A DNA stretch of 64,000 bases from Candidatus Cryptobacteroides faecipullorum (GCA_017694885.1 JADIMH010000032.1:1-64000), one strand, 5' to 3'. Numbered from the stretch's first letter, positions 34,689 to 44,540 are shown. Made by a program: numbers and translations. The notes: a model not told the origin generated them from the sequence alone.

Positions 34689-36608
34689 ATGAAGGGTAGG
34701 ATTGTTTTGTCGGGAATCATTTTGTTTTTCAGCTTTCAGGCCGCGATCCATGCCGGGACGGACTCCGGCGATGATGATTGCCGGAGAGCCGTCCTGGCTG
34801 CGGCAGGAGCCCTCAGCGCCGAGGATCTGTCGGAAGAAGAGGTTGAACGTCTGGAAGCTTTGCTGTCAAGGCCGTTGAAAATCAATGCGGCCACCAGAAG
34901 CCGTCTTGTAGAGTCAGGATTGTTTTCCCAGTATCAGGCGGCTGCGGTGATCGATTACAGGGAGCGTCATGGGGACATACTGTCAGTGGCGGAACTTGCT
35001 GCCGTAGACGGGTTCGGAGAAGATGCTGCGGTACTTTTGGAGCCCTTCTTGAGTTTTGAATCGCACGCCCTTCCGGGGAGATCTTCGTCCGGACCTTCTT
35101 TTGTCAGGAATTCATTTACAGTCAAATCTTCCGTGAAGATGCAGGATGATACATCCGATGACGGTGCGCGGCCTGTCCCGCAGTACAGTTATGGATTGAA
35201 ATACAGGTTCGACCTTAACGGCTCCCTGGAAGCCGGGCTTGCGTGCAGGAGTACATATTCAGCCTCCGTGTTCCCTCCTGAGACTATGTCCTTTTATGCG
35301 GCATTTTACGGAACCGGAGCATTGGGAAAAGTCATAATAGGGGATTTCAATGCCAGATTCGGCCAGGGGCTTGCGATGTGGAGCGGATTTTCCTTGTCGG
35401 GAATACCGGCTCAAGGGGCGTTTTCCAGACGATCTTCAGGCATATCCCCATACAGGTCATATTCCGGAGAAGGAAGCCATCGTGGAGTCGCGGCTGACTT
35501 TACCGTCGGGAGTTTCATGATTTCGGCATTCGTTTCGTTACCGGGTTCCAGAGAGCGGTTCAGCGGAGACGGACAGCGTGAAATCCATGTGCTTCCGGGA
35601 GTGAACGCGGTATGGACGGGGATGAACGGTCAGGTATCGCTTACATGTTATGCATCCAGCCGGTCATTGAGTGCGGTATCCTCCGGCGCCGGAGATGAAG
35701 ATATGTCCCGCGGCAAATTCGTGAGCGAATGTATAGCTTCCGCAGACGTACGGTATTCCGTGCGCGGGGTAGAGCTGTTCGCCGAGACTGCGGCAGACAT
35801 AATGCATGGTACGGCAGCCGCCTTGGGCGGTTGCAGGTTCGCTCCGTGCGACGGACTGTATCTTGCTGCAGGGCTGAGATACTATCCGGCCGGGTTCAGT
35901 TCCGGTTATTCGGGGGCGATACGCAGCGGAACCGCATGCTCGAATGAATACGGTGCGGCTGTTTCCGGATCGTTTTCTTTCGGGAGGCGTGTCGCGCTTG
36001 CAGGAAGGTCGGGGTTCGGCTCTGAAGCTGCCGGACATCAGGGCAGCTTCAGCATTGACCTGTCACATTCTCCGGAACCGAAATACGGTGTAGATCAGCC
36101 GTCATCCCAGTTCAAGGCCGTCTTGTCGTACACTTGTTTTGTTTCAGGCATGCTCAGCATGCAATGGAAGATTTCCGAGCGGCTGAGGACGTACGGAGAT
36201 CGCAACAGGACCGATATCCGCTGCGATATCGGAGTCTCCGACGGTGTGCTTTCGTCATCAGTGAGATTCAATGCATTGATATGTAAAGGTATCGGATTGC
36301 TGACCTATGCCGAAGGCGGATACAGGAGAGGCGCCGTATATGCATATCTGAAGGGCGGTCTGTTCAGAGTCGATAACTGGTCGGACAGGATATATGCCTA
36401 TGAAAGGGATGCGCCGGGGAACTTTTCTGTCCCGGCGTATTACGGAAGGGGATTCTGGGTGTCTGCTGTCGCCGGAGTGAAAGTCTCAAGGTGGGGAAAA
36501 ATGTATTTCAGGGCTTCATATACAGGATACCCGTGGCTGTCGCCTTCACAGGAAAAGAAAAAGCCCGGCAAAGCCGAGCTTAAAGTGCAGATGGCCTTCA
36601 ATTTATAG
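34689..36608 (+). CDS. Exported helix-hairpin-helix protein with predicted beta-barrel
   Basis: A 639-residue protein with a signal peptide (ending AAIHAG). An N-terminal ComEA-like helix-hairpin-helix region (LLSRPLKINAATRSRL ... ILSVAELAAVDGFGEDAAVLL, about 60-120) is followed by some 500 residues rich in Gly/Ser/aromatics in alternating pattern, as in outer-membrane barrels (GKVIIGDFNARFGQGLAMW is a typical motif). Proteins with this plan are common in Bacteroidetes; one role suggested by the HhH part is DNA handling at the envelope, but this is unproven. The start at ATG 34689 gives a clean signal peptide. The stop overlaps the convergent transglycosylase stop by 6 nt (36603-36608). Confidence 0.65.
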   Translation: MKGRIVLSGIILFFSFQAAIHAGTDSGDDDCRRAVLAAAGALSAEDLSEEEVERLEALLSRPLKINAATRSRLVESGLFSQYQAAAVIDYRERHGDILSVAELAAVDGFGEDAAVLLEPFLSFESHALPGRSSSGPSFVRNSFTVKSSVKMQDDTSDDGARPVPQYSYGLKYRFDLNGSLEAGLACRSTYSASVFPPETMSFYAAFYGTGALGKVIIGDFNARFGQGLAMWSGFSLSGIPAQGAFSRRSSGISPYRSYSGEGSHRGVAADFTVGSFMISAFVSLPGSRERFSGDGQREIHVLPGVNAVWTGMNGQVSLTCYASSRSLSAVSSGAGDEDMSRGKFVSECIASADVRYSVRGVELFAETAADIMHGTAAALGGCRFAPCDGLYLAAGLRYYPAGFSSGYSGAIRSGTACSNEYGAAVSGSFSFGRRVALAGRSGFGSEAAGHQGSFSIDLSHSPEPKYGVDQPSSQFKAVLSYTCFVSGMLSMQWKISERLRTYGDRNRTDIRCDIGVSDGVLSSSVRFNALICKGIGLLTYAEGGYRRGAVYAYLKGGLFRVDNWSDRIYAYERDAPGNFSVPAYYGRGFWVSAVAGVKVSRWGKMYFRASYTGYPWLSPSQEKKKPGKAELKVQMAFNL

Positions 36609-38294
36609 TTTAGGTATCCTGATTTTCATCCCAGGTTTGATCTTGCTGCTTATTCCGTTGAAGTCCATTATGTTCTGTGCGCTTACGCCAGGGTATTTCT
36701 TTGCTATCAGATACAGGGAGTCTCCGCTTTTCACGGTGTATACCGTGTATTCAGTGTCAGCCGGGAAATTTTTTGAAGATGTCTTGGCTGAAGATCCGGA
36801 TGCCTTCCCTGACGTACTCGATTTGGCTGCTGCCGATGCCGGGGCAGCTCCTCCCCGATAGATTACGAGTCTTTGTCCTACACGGATATTGTCGCTGCGC
36901 AGATTGTTCCATCTTTTGATCTGGCTGACACTGCACCTGTACCGTATGGCCAGTTTGCCGAGCACATCTCCGCCCTTGACACGGTAGACGATTCTCTCTC
37001 CATCCCCTCCGTCTTTTATCTTTTTGATTACTACGGGGTTGAAAAATTCATCCGCCTTGTAGGCATATAGAGAATCTTCGTGGTCTATGAAAGCATTGGA
37101 GTACTGGTAGGGTATCCTTAATATATATTCCTTTTCGTTGCCTGGAACTATTTCATGCCTGTATTGCGGGTTAAGGTCCTTGAGCGTCTGGAGCGGTACT
37201 CCGGCAAGCTCGCTTATCTGCTTGAAATGGAGCATTTTATGGATTTTGAACGTATCCGTTACGGCAGGCAGGGCAACTGGCTGCGGGACAATCCCGTGTT
37301 CCTTGTAGTATGTCATTGTATACAGGGCGCCTACAAAGGCCGGTACATATCCTCTCGTTTCGCGCGGAAGATAAGGATAGATGTCCCAGAAGGCACGTTT
37401 CCCTCCGCTCCGCCTGATGGCCTTGTTCACATTTCCTGCACCGCAGTTGTATGAGGCTATTGCCAGATTCCAGTCGCCGAATATATTGTAGGCATCTTCC
37501 AGATATGCCGCTACTGCGTGTGCGGATTTGACAGGATCAAGTCTCTCGTCCACGAATGAATTGATGGTCAGCCCGTAAAGCTTCGCTGTCGAGTACATGA
37601 ACTGCCACATGCCTTTCGCTCCGGCTCTGGATACTGCCGTAGGGTTCATTGCAGACTCTATGATTGCGAGGGCCTTGAGTTCTTCCGGCATATCATGCTC
37701 ATTGAATATTTCTTCGAAAATAGGCATGTAGTAGCTGCACAGGCCGAGCATTTCGGGCATTGTCTTGTCCATTTTTTCGGAGTAGAGTATGATGTAGTTG
37801 CGCACGACGCTGTTGTATGGAAGGTTTATGAATGAATTCATGTCCTTCAGTCTCTGTATGTATATGGAGTCGGGCACGTTGGACTCGAACCTTATCGAGT
37901 CCAGATCATATTCCGGAATGAAATCTTCCGAGCTCACCTTTTTATGGAGGTACCAGATATTCAAAAGACTGTCAGTCACTTCAGGCGTATATTCGTCCGG
38001 AGATAGTCCTGTCCCGCACTTGTCTTCATTCTCCTCGTATATTTCCAGAATCTCGGCAGTGAGAGAGTCTCTCTGGTCGAGTTCTCCCCTGAATCTGTCT
38101 ATTTCCGCAGTCAGAGAATCCACAAGCCTGGTGAGTTCCCTGTTTTCCTTTATCAGTGCGGTCTTCGTCCTTGTTGTCTTGAAACGCTTGAATATTCCTG
38201 TCGAATCGGAAACGGTTCCGGCATTGCAGATTACCGGAATGAATAGCAGCGAGACGGCTGCAGTCAGATATCTTCTCAGTATTTTATTTGTCAT
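36603..38294 (-). CDS. Lytic transglycosylase with LysM repeats (MltD type)
   Basis: A 563-residue peptidoglycan lytic transglycosylase. A signal sequence (1-25) and a short coiled coil (45-90) precede the SLT domain with the catalytic Glu in LKALAIIESAMNPTAVSRAGAKGMWQFM and the later ASYNCGAGNVNKAIR. Two LysM modules bind the wall: one at YRVKGGDVLGKLAIRY, one at the C-terminus (TVKSGDSLYLIAKKYPG), joined by an Ala/Ser/Lys-rich linker. It is the last gene of parA-parB-DUF5683, an arrangement seen in many Bacteroidales. It may link wall turnover to division, which is inference from context. Confidence 0.9.
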   Translation of the reverse strand: MTNKILRRYLTAAVSLLFIPVICNAGTVSDSTGIFKRFKTTRTKTALIKENRELTRLVDSLTAEIDRFRGELDQRDSLTAEILEIYEENEDKCGTGLSPDEYTPEVTDSLLNIWYLHKKVSSEDFIPEYDLDSIRFESNVPDSIYIQRLKDMNSFINLPYNSVVRNYIILYSEKMDKTMPEMLGLCSYYMPIFEEIFNEHDMPEELKALAIIESAMNPTAVSRAGAKGMWQFMYSTAKLYGLTINSFVDERLDPVKSAHAVAAYLEDAYNIFGDWNLAIASYNCGAGNVNKAIRRSGGKRAFWDIYPYLPRETRGYVPAFVGALYTMTYYKEHGIVPQPVALPAVTDTFKIHKMLHFKQISELAGVPLQTLKDLNPQYRHEIVPGNEKEYILRIPYQYSNAFIDHEDSLYAYKADEFFNPVVIKKIKDGGDGERIVYRVKGGDVLGKLAIRYRCSVSQIKRWNNLRSDNIRVGQRLVIYRGGAAPASAAAKSSTSGKASGSSAKTSSKNFPADTEYTVYTVKSGDSLYLIAKKYPGVSAQNIMDFNGISSKIKPGMKIRIPKL

Positions 38295-38318
38295 TATATG
38301 TTATTTTTCTTTTATAAA

Positions 38319-39320
38319 TCAGAATCTTATCCCGAGTCTGAAGCCGATGGCATTGCCTGTGGCCCCGAAATTCATTGTCGGCTGCATCGCGTACGCGTTG
38401 TCGGGAGCTATCACTGCAGGTTCGACCTTCATGGTTATCTCATCATTGACTTCGAAGTCATGCATGTATGCAAAGACGTTGGCATCTATTACCTGAAGGA
38501 GATAGAACAACGCCGTTGCGACTATGGAATAGTCCCTGTAGCGCCTGTAGACATCCCTGTACCACTTGGCGGTTTCTCCGGAAATGCTTCCGGTATATTC
38601 GATGTCCGGATTTGTGGCTTCGTTATGGATTCTCTTGAAACGCTGGTAGTTGATGTTGTTGGTGTAGAGATAGTGGACTGATCCCAGCAGACATCCGTAA
38701 TATATCGGTATTTTCCAGTATTCCCCATTATAGGCCTGTCCGAGTCCTGGAAGCAGTATCGAATACAGGGTGGCCCTTCCCGGGTGCGGATGTTCGTCTT
38801 TCTTATAGTTTACCACACCGTCCATCAGTGTTCCCCAATAGATGAGTCCGGCTCCGACCATGAACCATGTCCCCTTTCTTTTGGCATCGTAGTCTATGCC
38901 TGGAGATATGACGACATCGGTTGCGTTCGGCGGAATCATGCTCAGGGCATTTTCATAGTTTTTCTTTGAAACGTTGTATTTATGCAGATAGAAGCCTCCT
39001 ATGCCGGCGCATGCGCCGATTCCTCCGTACACTATAGGGAGCTTCCAGTAATCTTTGTTGTAGATCTGCGCCAGGCCGGGCATCATGACAGAGCCTGCGA
39101 ACATTGTCCCTATCTTAAGATCCTGCTTGTGGGCTACGCCTCTGAACAGTTCCTTGAAAGAGAACATCTTGTCGGAAGTGTCGGTCTGGGCTGTGGAATC
39201 TGCCGGGTTATAGTTCTGTGTGAATGCCTCTTCCTTGAACTGCGCATTCGCGCTGAAGGAAAATCCCGTCAGACAGACTATAGTGGCAAGAATATATCCA
39301 AAGAATCTTTTATCTCTCAT
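38319..39320 (-). CDS. DUF5683 membrane/exported protein
   Basis: A 333-residue protein with a signal peptide (ending FSANAQ) and two copies of the DUF5683-type unit: MPGLAQIYNKDYWKLPIVYGGIG and LPGLGQAYNGEYWKIPIYYG. Each unit is followed by hydrophobic helices. Function is not known. It is constantly found with parAB and a lytic transglycosylase in Bacteroidales, so an envelope role tied to chromosome segregation or division is conceivable. Spacing: 40 bp after parB, 24 bp before the transglycosylase gene. Confidence 0.8.
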   Translation of the reverse strand: MRDKRFFGYILATIVCLTGFSFSANAQFKEEAFTQNYNPADSTAQTDTSDKMFSFKELFRGVAHKQDLKIGTMFAGSVMMPGLAQIYNKDYWKLPIVYGGIGACAGIGGFYLHKYNVSKKNYENALSMIPPNATDVVISPGIDYDAKRKGTWFMVGAGLIYWGTLMDGVVNYKKDEHPHPGRATLYSILLPGLGQAYNGEYWKIPIYYGCLLGSVHYLYTNNINYQRFKRIHNEATNPDIEYTGSISGETAKWYRDVYRRYRDYSIVATALFYLLQVIDANVFAYMHDFEVNDEITMKVEPAVIAPDNAYAMQPTMNFGATGNAIGFRLGIRF

Positions 39321-39360
39321 TTTTCAATGCTTCAGAACATGGTATCCTGTTTTTTCAAGG

Positions 39361-40293
39361 TCAGATTCCGGAGTCTTCCAGAGCTTTGAGGAACTTCCTT
39401 ACTTCCTCATCGGAAGAGAAATGTATCGTCATAGTGCCTTTCCCGGCAGCCGTACGTTTCAGGCTGATGCTGTTTTCAAAGTATTTGCCTACTATTTCGA
39501 GCATCTTGAAATAATCGTCGGGCAGTTCCTGTCCGGCGCTTTTCTGTCCTGTTCCGCTGCCTTCAAGCCTTTTTATCTTTTCTTCGAGCTGCCTTACCGA
39601 AAGGTCTTCTTTTATTATGAGGTCGCAAAGCTGCTCCTGCAGATTCTCATTTTCCACTCCCAGCAGTACTTTTGCGTGGCCGACACTCAACAGGCCTACT
39701 TTCAGGTCGTGCTGGACTTTTGCCGGCAGTTTCAACAGACGCAGGTAATTTGTGACGGATGCACGTTTTTTCCCGACCCTGAGCGCCATCTGTTCCTGGG
39801 TCAGGCTGCATTCCTCTATCAGACGCTGGTAGCTCATGGCGACCTCGATAGGATCCAGATCCTCTCTCTGGATATTCTCTACGATGGCCATTTCCAGCAT
39901 ACCCTGGTCATTGGTATCCCGTATGTATGCAGGAATCTCCTCAAGTCCGGCCAGCCTGCATGCCCGGAATCTCCTTTCTCCGCTGATTATCTGATATCTG
40001 TCCGAAGATTTGCGTCTTACCGTAATAGGCTGGATAAGGCCGAGGGACCTGATCGATTCCGCAAGCCCTTCCAGAGCTTCGTTGTCGAACGACATTCTCG
40101 GCTGGTACGGATTGGCTTCTATCAGGTCGACAGGGATAAGCATTATATCCGCCGTCGCTTTTTCAGGCTCCGGAGTTTCAGGAGTGACTACTGTCTTATG
40201 TACATATTCTACGGGCTTCCTTATCTGGTTAAGCGCCTGGTCACCCAGAAGGGCGCCCAGACCTTTGCCGAGCCCTCTTGGCTGCTTACTCAT
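39361..40293 (-). CDS. parB: Chromosome-partitioning protein ParB
   Basis: A 310-residue ParB/Spo0J. After RGLGKGLGALL it has the CTPase/nuclease-like N-domain with NPYQPR and the arginine-rich GERRFRACRLAG, then the helix-turn-helix LTQEQMALRVGKKRASVTNYLRLL that binds parS, and a C-terminal dimer domain. Its start overlaps parA by 4 nt (ATGA). I did not find a recognisable parS (TGTTTCACGTGAAACA-like) in the window. Confidence 0.95.
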   Translation of the reverse strand: MSKQPRGLGKGLGALLGDQALNQIRKPVEYVHKTVVTPETPEPEKATADIMLIPVDLIEANPYQPRMSFDNEALEGLAESIRSLGLIQPITVRRKSSDRYQIISGERRFRACRLAGLEEIPAYIRDTNDQGMLEMAIVENIQREDLDPIEVAMSYQRLIEECSLTQEQMALRVGKKRASVTNYLRLLKLPAKVQHDLKVGLLSVGHAKVLLGVENENLQEQLCDLIIKEDLSVRQLEEKIKRLEGSGTGQKSAGQELPDDYFKMLEIVGKYFENSISLKRTAAGKGTMTIHFSSDEEVRKFLKALEDSGI

Positions 40294-41063
40294 TTCGTCT
40301 GGTTTTTCTCTAACAGTTCTTTGGCAAGGCTCAGATAGTTGGCTGTGCCGTTACAGATTACATCATACAGTATGATAGGCTTCCCGTGCGACGGAGCTTC
40401 GCTGAGACGTATGTTGCGCTGTATTATTGTCTTGAAGACCATATCCTTGAAATGCTCCCTGAGCTCGGCTTCCACCTGGGTGTGGACTTTTGTCCTGCCG
40501 TCGAACATGGTCACGACGAATCCTTCGATCGTCAGGGAAGGGTTGACTCCGTTCTGGACCAGCCTTATTGTCTGCAGAAGCTTTCCCAGTCCTTCCAAAG
40601 CGAAGAACTCCGGCTGGACAGGTATGATTACGGAGTCTGCTGCGGTAAGGGAGTTCACTGTAATCAGACCCAGTGAAGGCGAACAGTCTATGATGATGAA
40701 ATCATAGTCGTCGCGTATAGGGGCAAGCGCCTTCTTCATGACCGATTCCCTGTCCTGCGCTTCGAGCATTTCTATTTCGGCTCCGACCAGATTGATATGC
40801 GAAGGTATCATCTGGAGGTTTGCTATCTCTGTCTGTATCAAGGCGTCTGTAATGTCTATCCTGCCTATCATGACTTCATACAGAGTGCGTTTCTGATCAT
40901 TGTCCGGGGAAAAGTTCAGTCCGGAAGTGGTATTTGCCTGAGGGTCTGCGTCTATGATCAGGACTTTTTTTTCGAGGACAGCAAGCGAAGCGGCAAGATT
41001 GATGGCGGTAGTGGTCTTTCCGACACCTCCTTTCTGGTTCGCGATGGCTATGACTTTTCCCAT
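40290..41063 (-). CDS. parA: Chromosome-partitioning ATPase ParA/Soj
   Basis: A 257-residue deviant-Walker ATPase. Walker A' KGGVGKTTTAIN is at residues 10-21, the switch DADPQANTT and DYDFIIIDCSPSLG follow, with a C-terminal DNA-binding surface. The ATG at 41063 (MGKVIAIANQ) is the family start; an upstream ATG at 41081 adds six residues. It is divergent from the lipid kinase, with back-to-back -7 elements at 41096 and 41127. Confidence 0.95.
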   Translation of the reverse strand: MGKVIAIANQKGGVGKTTTAINLAASLAVLEKKVLIIDADPQANTTSGLNFSPDNDQKRTLYEVMIGRIDITDALIQTEIANLQMIPSHINLVGAEIEMLEAQDRESVMKKALAPIRDDYDFIIIDCSPSLGLITVNSLTAADSVIIPVQPEFFALEGLGKLLQTIRLVQNGVNPSLTIEGFVVTMFDGRTKVHTQVEAELREHFKDMVFKTIIQRNIRLSEAPSHGKPIILYDVICNGTANYLSLAKELLEKNQTK

Positions 41064-41095
41064 ATTTCTGTTTTTTATCAATGACTAAATCTCGG

Positions 41096-41103
41096 CAAAT
41101 TTA
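41096..41103 (-). promoter_or_regulatory. -7 element for the parAB cluster
   Basis: TAAATTTG on the minus strand, exact TAnnTTTG match, 32 nt before the parA ATG. Confidence 0.6.
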
Positions 41104-41126
41104 CAAAATAATTTCATTAAAATTGC

Positions 41127-41134
41127 TACTTTTG
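41127..41134 (+). promoter_or_regulatory. -7 element for the lipid kinase gene
   Basis: TACTTTTG, exact consensus, 21 nt before the ATG at 41156; it excludes the longer frame starting at 41081. Confidence 0.6.
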
Positions 41135-41155
41135 CCGCCAGATAATTTTTATCGG

Positions 41156-42172
41156 ATGAAAGATGTAGGCAAATGGTTTGCAGTCGTGAATCCTCATGCT
41201 GGTAGCGGAAGGACGGCGCAGGAGTGGAAAAAGGCGGAGGCGTTGCTGTCTTCACGCGGGATTGCATATACAAGCAGCATGACAGACTGCAGGCGGCACG
41301 CAACGGAAATTGCCTATACGGCTGCATGCGAGGGTTATAGACGTTTTTTGGCGGTAGGAGGCGACGGCACCGTGCATGAGGTCCTCGGAGGACTGGCCAG
41401 TGCCATCGGGGATGCCATAAGAAACGGGGAAGATATCCGTCTGTCTGATTTTTATCTGGCTGTGGTCCCCATAGGGTCCGGCAATGATTGGATAAGGACG
41501 CACGGCATCCGCCATGATATCGGACATGTCGTGGATCTTATCGAGGCAGGGTCATTCGTTCCGCAGGATATTGCCAAGGTTACCGTTCTGGAGCCGGCCC
41601 CCGGAACTCCCGGCTCGGAGGGAGGCCTTCCGGGACCGTTCGCCTATATGATCAATATCGCCGGCACGGGCTTGGATGCGCATGTCTGCGAGAGGGTCAA
41701 TATCCAGAAAAGCCAGGGGAGAAGAAGCCGTCTGATTTATGTCAATTCATTGGTTTATAATCTTCTGCACAACAAGCCTTCTCCAGTGACGGTACAGTGC
41801 GACGGGAATGTCGTATTTGCCGGAGACTGCCTTTCAATCGCTTTCGGCATAGGAAGGTACTCCGGAGGAGGATTGCGGCAGACACCGGATGCGATACCGG
41901 ATGACGGTCTGCTGGATTATACGGTGATTCCCAGGATAACGTTCTCCGATGCCCTCAGGTATGGCCCGGGGCTGTTTGACGGGACTTTTACAAAGTCCCC
42001 TCTGCTGACTGTCGGAAGGTGCCGTTCAGTTGAGGTGAGGCCATTGTCGGAGGAGAAAGTGCCTGTCGAGGTGGACGGTGAGATATTGGGGCGCCTGCCG
42101 GTCAGGATAGATGTTCTGCCTCAGAAAATCAATGTCCTCCATTCATTTACGCAGGATCGACATCAAGGGTGA
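41156..42172 (+). CDS. Diacylglycerol/lipid kinase family protein (DagK/YegS type)
   Basis: A 338-residue cytoplasmic kinase. The start FAVVNPHAGSGRTAQEW and the nucleotide loop AVGGDGTVHEVLGGL (the GGDGT signature), then VPIGSGNDWIRTHGI, are diagnostic. The C-terminal domain contains DGLLDYTVIPR and VEVDGEILG. It could recycle diacylglycerol or make another phospholipid precursor. The last 26 nt overlap the 3' end of convergent priA. Confidence 0.88.
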   Translation: MKDVGKWFAVVNPHAGSGRTAQEWKKAEALLSSRGIAYTSSMTDCRRHATEIAYTAACEGYRRFLAVGGDGTVHEVLGGLASAIGDAIRNGEDIRLSDFYLAVVPIGSGNDWIRTHGIRHDIGHVVDLIEAGSFVPQDIAKVTVLEPAPGTPGSEGGLPGPFAYMINIAGTGLDAHVCERVNIQKSQGRRSRLIYVNSLVYNLLHNKPSPVTVQCDGNVVFAGDCLSIAFGIGRYSGGGLRQTPDAIPDDGLLDYTVIPRITFSDALRYGPGLFDGTFTKSPLLTVGRCRSVEVRPLSEEKVPVEVDGEILGRLPVRIDVLPQKINVLHSFTQDRHQG

Positions 42173-44540
42173 TGTGTCCTGAATAGCCTTTCCCTTTTTC
42201 GAACTCCGATATGATTTCTTTAAGCAGCGACTTGTTTTGTGCCAGTCTGCTGTCCTTTTCCAGACTTATGCGGATGTCGAGCGCATATCTTCCGTTTTCC
42301 TTGTCTGAAGGTCCGGTGTAAGGTCCTACGGAACTGAAGCCGTTCCTGTCGAGTTCCGCGCACAGTATTCCGGACATTCTTTCAGCTCGCTCCTTATAGG
42401 TATCCTTGATATTGATGTCGATAATTCTGCAGAAAGGAGGGTATTTGAAATCGCGCCGTTCTTTCAGAAGTGAGTCCCCGGAGATCGTGTCTTTATACAT
42501 AAGTTGTCTGTAAACAGGGTGGTCCGGCTGGTTGGTCTGGATTATGAACGTGCCTTTCCTCCCGCGCCTTCCGCATCTCCCGCGGAACTGTTCGAGGGTC
42601 TGCAGTGCCTTTTCATCCGCCCTGAAGTCCTGCTGGCCCAGCAGAGAGTCTGCCCCGATGACTGCGACCAGCGTGAGTCCGCTGAAATCGAATCCCTTTG
42701 TTACCATCTGGGTACCTACGAGAATGTCTATTTCACCATTACTGAAGCGCCTGATTAAATCGTCTTCATATTTCCTGTTCCTGGCCGAGTCGCTGTCCAG
42801 TCTGGCGATCCTGGCCTGCGGAAATGCCGACGAGAGTTCTTCTTCTATTTTCTGGGTCCCGGCTCCCATGCCGGAGAGCTGCCCTTCGCATTCCGGGCAT
42901 CTGCCTGTGTGTATCCTGCTGTAACCGCAAAAGTGGCACATGTCTTTTCCCGAGGCCTTATGATAGCTCAGGCTGATGTTGCAGTGCGGGCATTTCGGGA
43001 TGAATCCGCATTCCGGACATTGCAGCACCGGAGAATATGATCTTCTGGACCGAAGGATTATGATCTGTTCTCCTTTGGCCAGCGTTTCTTCCATCCTGAA
43101 GATAAGCTTCAGAGACAGGCTCCCTTTCATGCCTCTTTTTTTCCTTTCGGCAGAGGTGTCGATTATCTCGATTTCCGCATCCGGGGCACCGTGGTATCTG
43201 CTGTTCAGTTCCACCAGACCGTATTTCCCGGTCATACAGTTGTATACGGATTCAAGGGAAGGTGTGGCAGAACCCAACAGGACAGGGCATGAGTGGATCA
43301 TGCCGAGCATTACCGCCGTATCCCTTCCGTTGTATTTCGGGGATGGCGAGTCCTGTTTGTAGGAACTGTCGTGTTCTTCGTCCACTATTATCAGCCCGAG
43401 GTTCTCATGCGGAAGGAAAAGTGCGGACCTTGTTCCTACTGCCAGATAGCTTTCATTGCCGCCCCGGGCCTGTTTTCTGACTATAGAATGGATTTCTGCG
43501 GATATTTCGGCTCTTTTTATCTGCGTCTCTCCTGAGTGGAACGCCATGACCCTGTCACCGAACATGTTTTCAAGTCTGTCTTCAAGCTGTTTGCTCAACG
43601 CAATCTCAGGGACAAGGTACAGGACGTTTTTGCCGCGTGATATAACCTCTTCCGCCAAAGACATATATATTTCAGTCTTTCCGGAGCCCGTGACGCCTTT
43701 GAGCAGTACTGTTTTATGGTTCAGGAAAGAGTCTCTTATCGAATCCAGAGCTTCGGCCTGCTCTTTGCTCAGTGAAAATCCGGGCCGGCAGAAATGATTT
43801 CCGTGTACGGGACTATCGGCTGTCACTGCCGGCCCCTCCGTATCGCCAGTCATGTCTTGCTGCAGGCCTGCTATTTCCGCTCCGATCCGTCTGATCTCCG
43901 ATTCCGTGGAAGATATTTTCGATACGGTATCGTTGACTTCTGATTTCAGACGTTCTAAGTCGTGGATGTATTTTCCCCTGGCGGTTTCTGTCCTTGATTC
44001 GGAAAGGAGAATGGCTTTCCTGTTCACCCTTGAGAGCAGAGCCTCTTTTTTGTCGGTAAGAGACTTCAGCACTTTTTCCTGCCTGTTTTTCACCATCTGA
44101 AGCTTTCTTGCAGCAGCTTCAAGTATAGCCGATTTCCTTTTTGCCTTTCTTTCGGCTCTGCGGGCAATAGCCTCTTCCGAAAAGACCTTATGGGACGGAT
44201 ATGCGGCCTTGTAGACTTCACCTGTCGTACACATGTAGTATGCGGCGACCTGCCTCCACAGACGTATTTCCTTTGTGCCTATCCTTTCCAATGATTTCTC
44301 GACACAGAGTATGTTTCTGATTCTGGCTTTATCGATTCCAGGCTCGCTGCACGTTCCGGATACTACTCCTATATATTCTTTTCCTGCAAACAAGACCCTG
44401 ACACGGTCGCCTGCGGCAATGGTTCCGGAAGAGGTGCCTTCTCCAATTTTGTCCGTATCTCCTGCTGGTACACTGTACCAAGGCTCCCACTCGAGCCTGA
44501 GAGGAAGAATTACGGATATATATATTTGATTATCAGTCAC
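42147..44540 (-). CDS. priA: Primosomal protein N' / replication-restart helicase PriA
   Basis: A 797-residue PriA that reloads the replicative helicase at collapsed forks. The N-terminal 3'-end-binding domain (VRVLFAGKEYIGVV) is followed by a long charged, predicted coiled-coil stretch (about 125-225), then the helicase: Walker A KGVTGSGKTEIY, DEEHDSSYKQ, and the zinc-binding set LQCPECGFIPKCPHC with CHFCGYS and RCPECEGQ. Motif VI is QRGRCGRRG-like (FRGRCGRRGRKG). The start codon is GTG at 44540. The coiled coil makes it longer than E. coli PriA (732). Convergent overlap with the lipid-kinase gene. Confidence 0.95.
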   Translation of the reverse strand: MTDNQIYISVILPLRLEWEPWYSVPAGDTDKIGEGTSSGTIAAGDRVRVLFAGKEYIGVVSGTCSEPGIDKARIRNILCVEKSLERIGTKEIRLWRQVAAYYMCTTGEVYKAAYPSHKVFSEEAIARRAERKAKRKSAILEAAARKLQMVKNRQEKVLKSLTDKKEALLSRVNRKAILLSESRTETARGKYIHDLERLKSEVNDTVSKISSTESEIRRIGAEIAGLQQDMTGDTEGPAVTADSPVHGNHFCRPGFSLSKEQAEALDSIRDSFLNHKTVLLKGVTGSGKTEIYMSLAEEVISRGKNVLYLVPEIALSKQLEDRLENMFGDRVMAFHSGETQIKRAEISAEIHSIVRKQARGGNESYLAVGTRSALFLPHENLGLIIVDEEHDSSYKQDSPSPKYNGRDTAVMLGMIHSCPVLLGSATPSLESVYNCMTGKYGLVELNSRYHGAPDAEIEIIDTSAERKKRGMKGSLSLKLIFRMEETLAKGEQIIILRSRRSYSPVLQCPECGFIPKCPHCNISLSYHKASGKDMCHFCGYSRIHTGRCPECEGQLSGMGAGTQKIEEELSSAFPQARIARLDSDSARNRKYEDDLIRRFSNGEIDILVGTQMVTKGFDFSGLTLVAVIGADSLLGQQDFRADEKALQTLEQFRGRCGRRGRKGTFIIQTNQPDHPVYRQLMYKDTISGDSLLKERRDFKYPPFCRIIDINIKDTYKERAERMSGILCAELDRNGFSSVGPYTGPSDKENGRYALDIRISLEKDSRLAQNKSLLKEIISEFEKGKGYSGHITLDVDPA

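Noticed and set aside
39220..40338. A 372-codon open frame on the plus strand
   Set aside because: Antisense to DUF5683/parB; no recognisable protein features.
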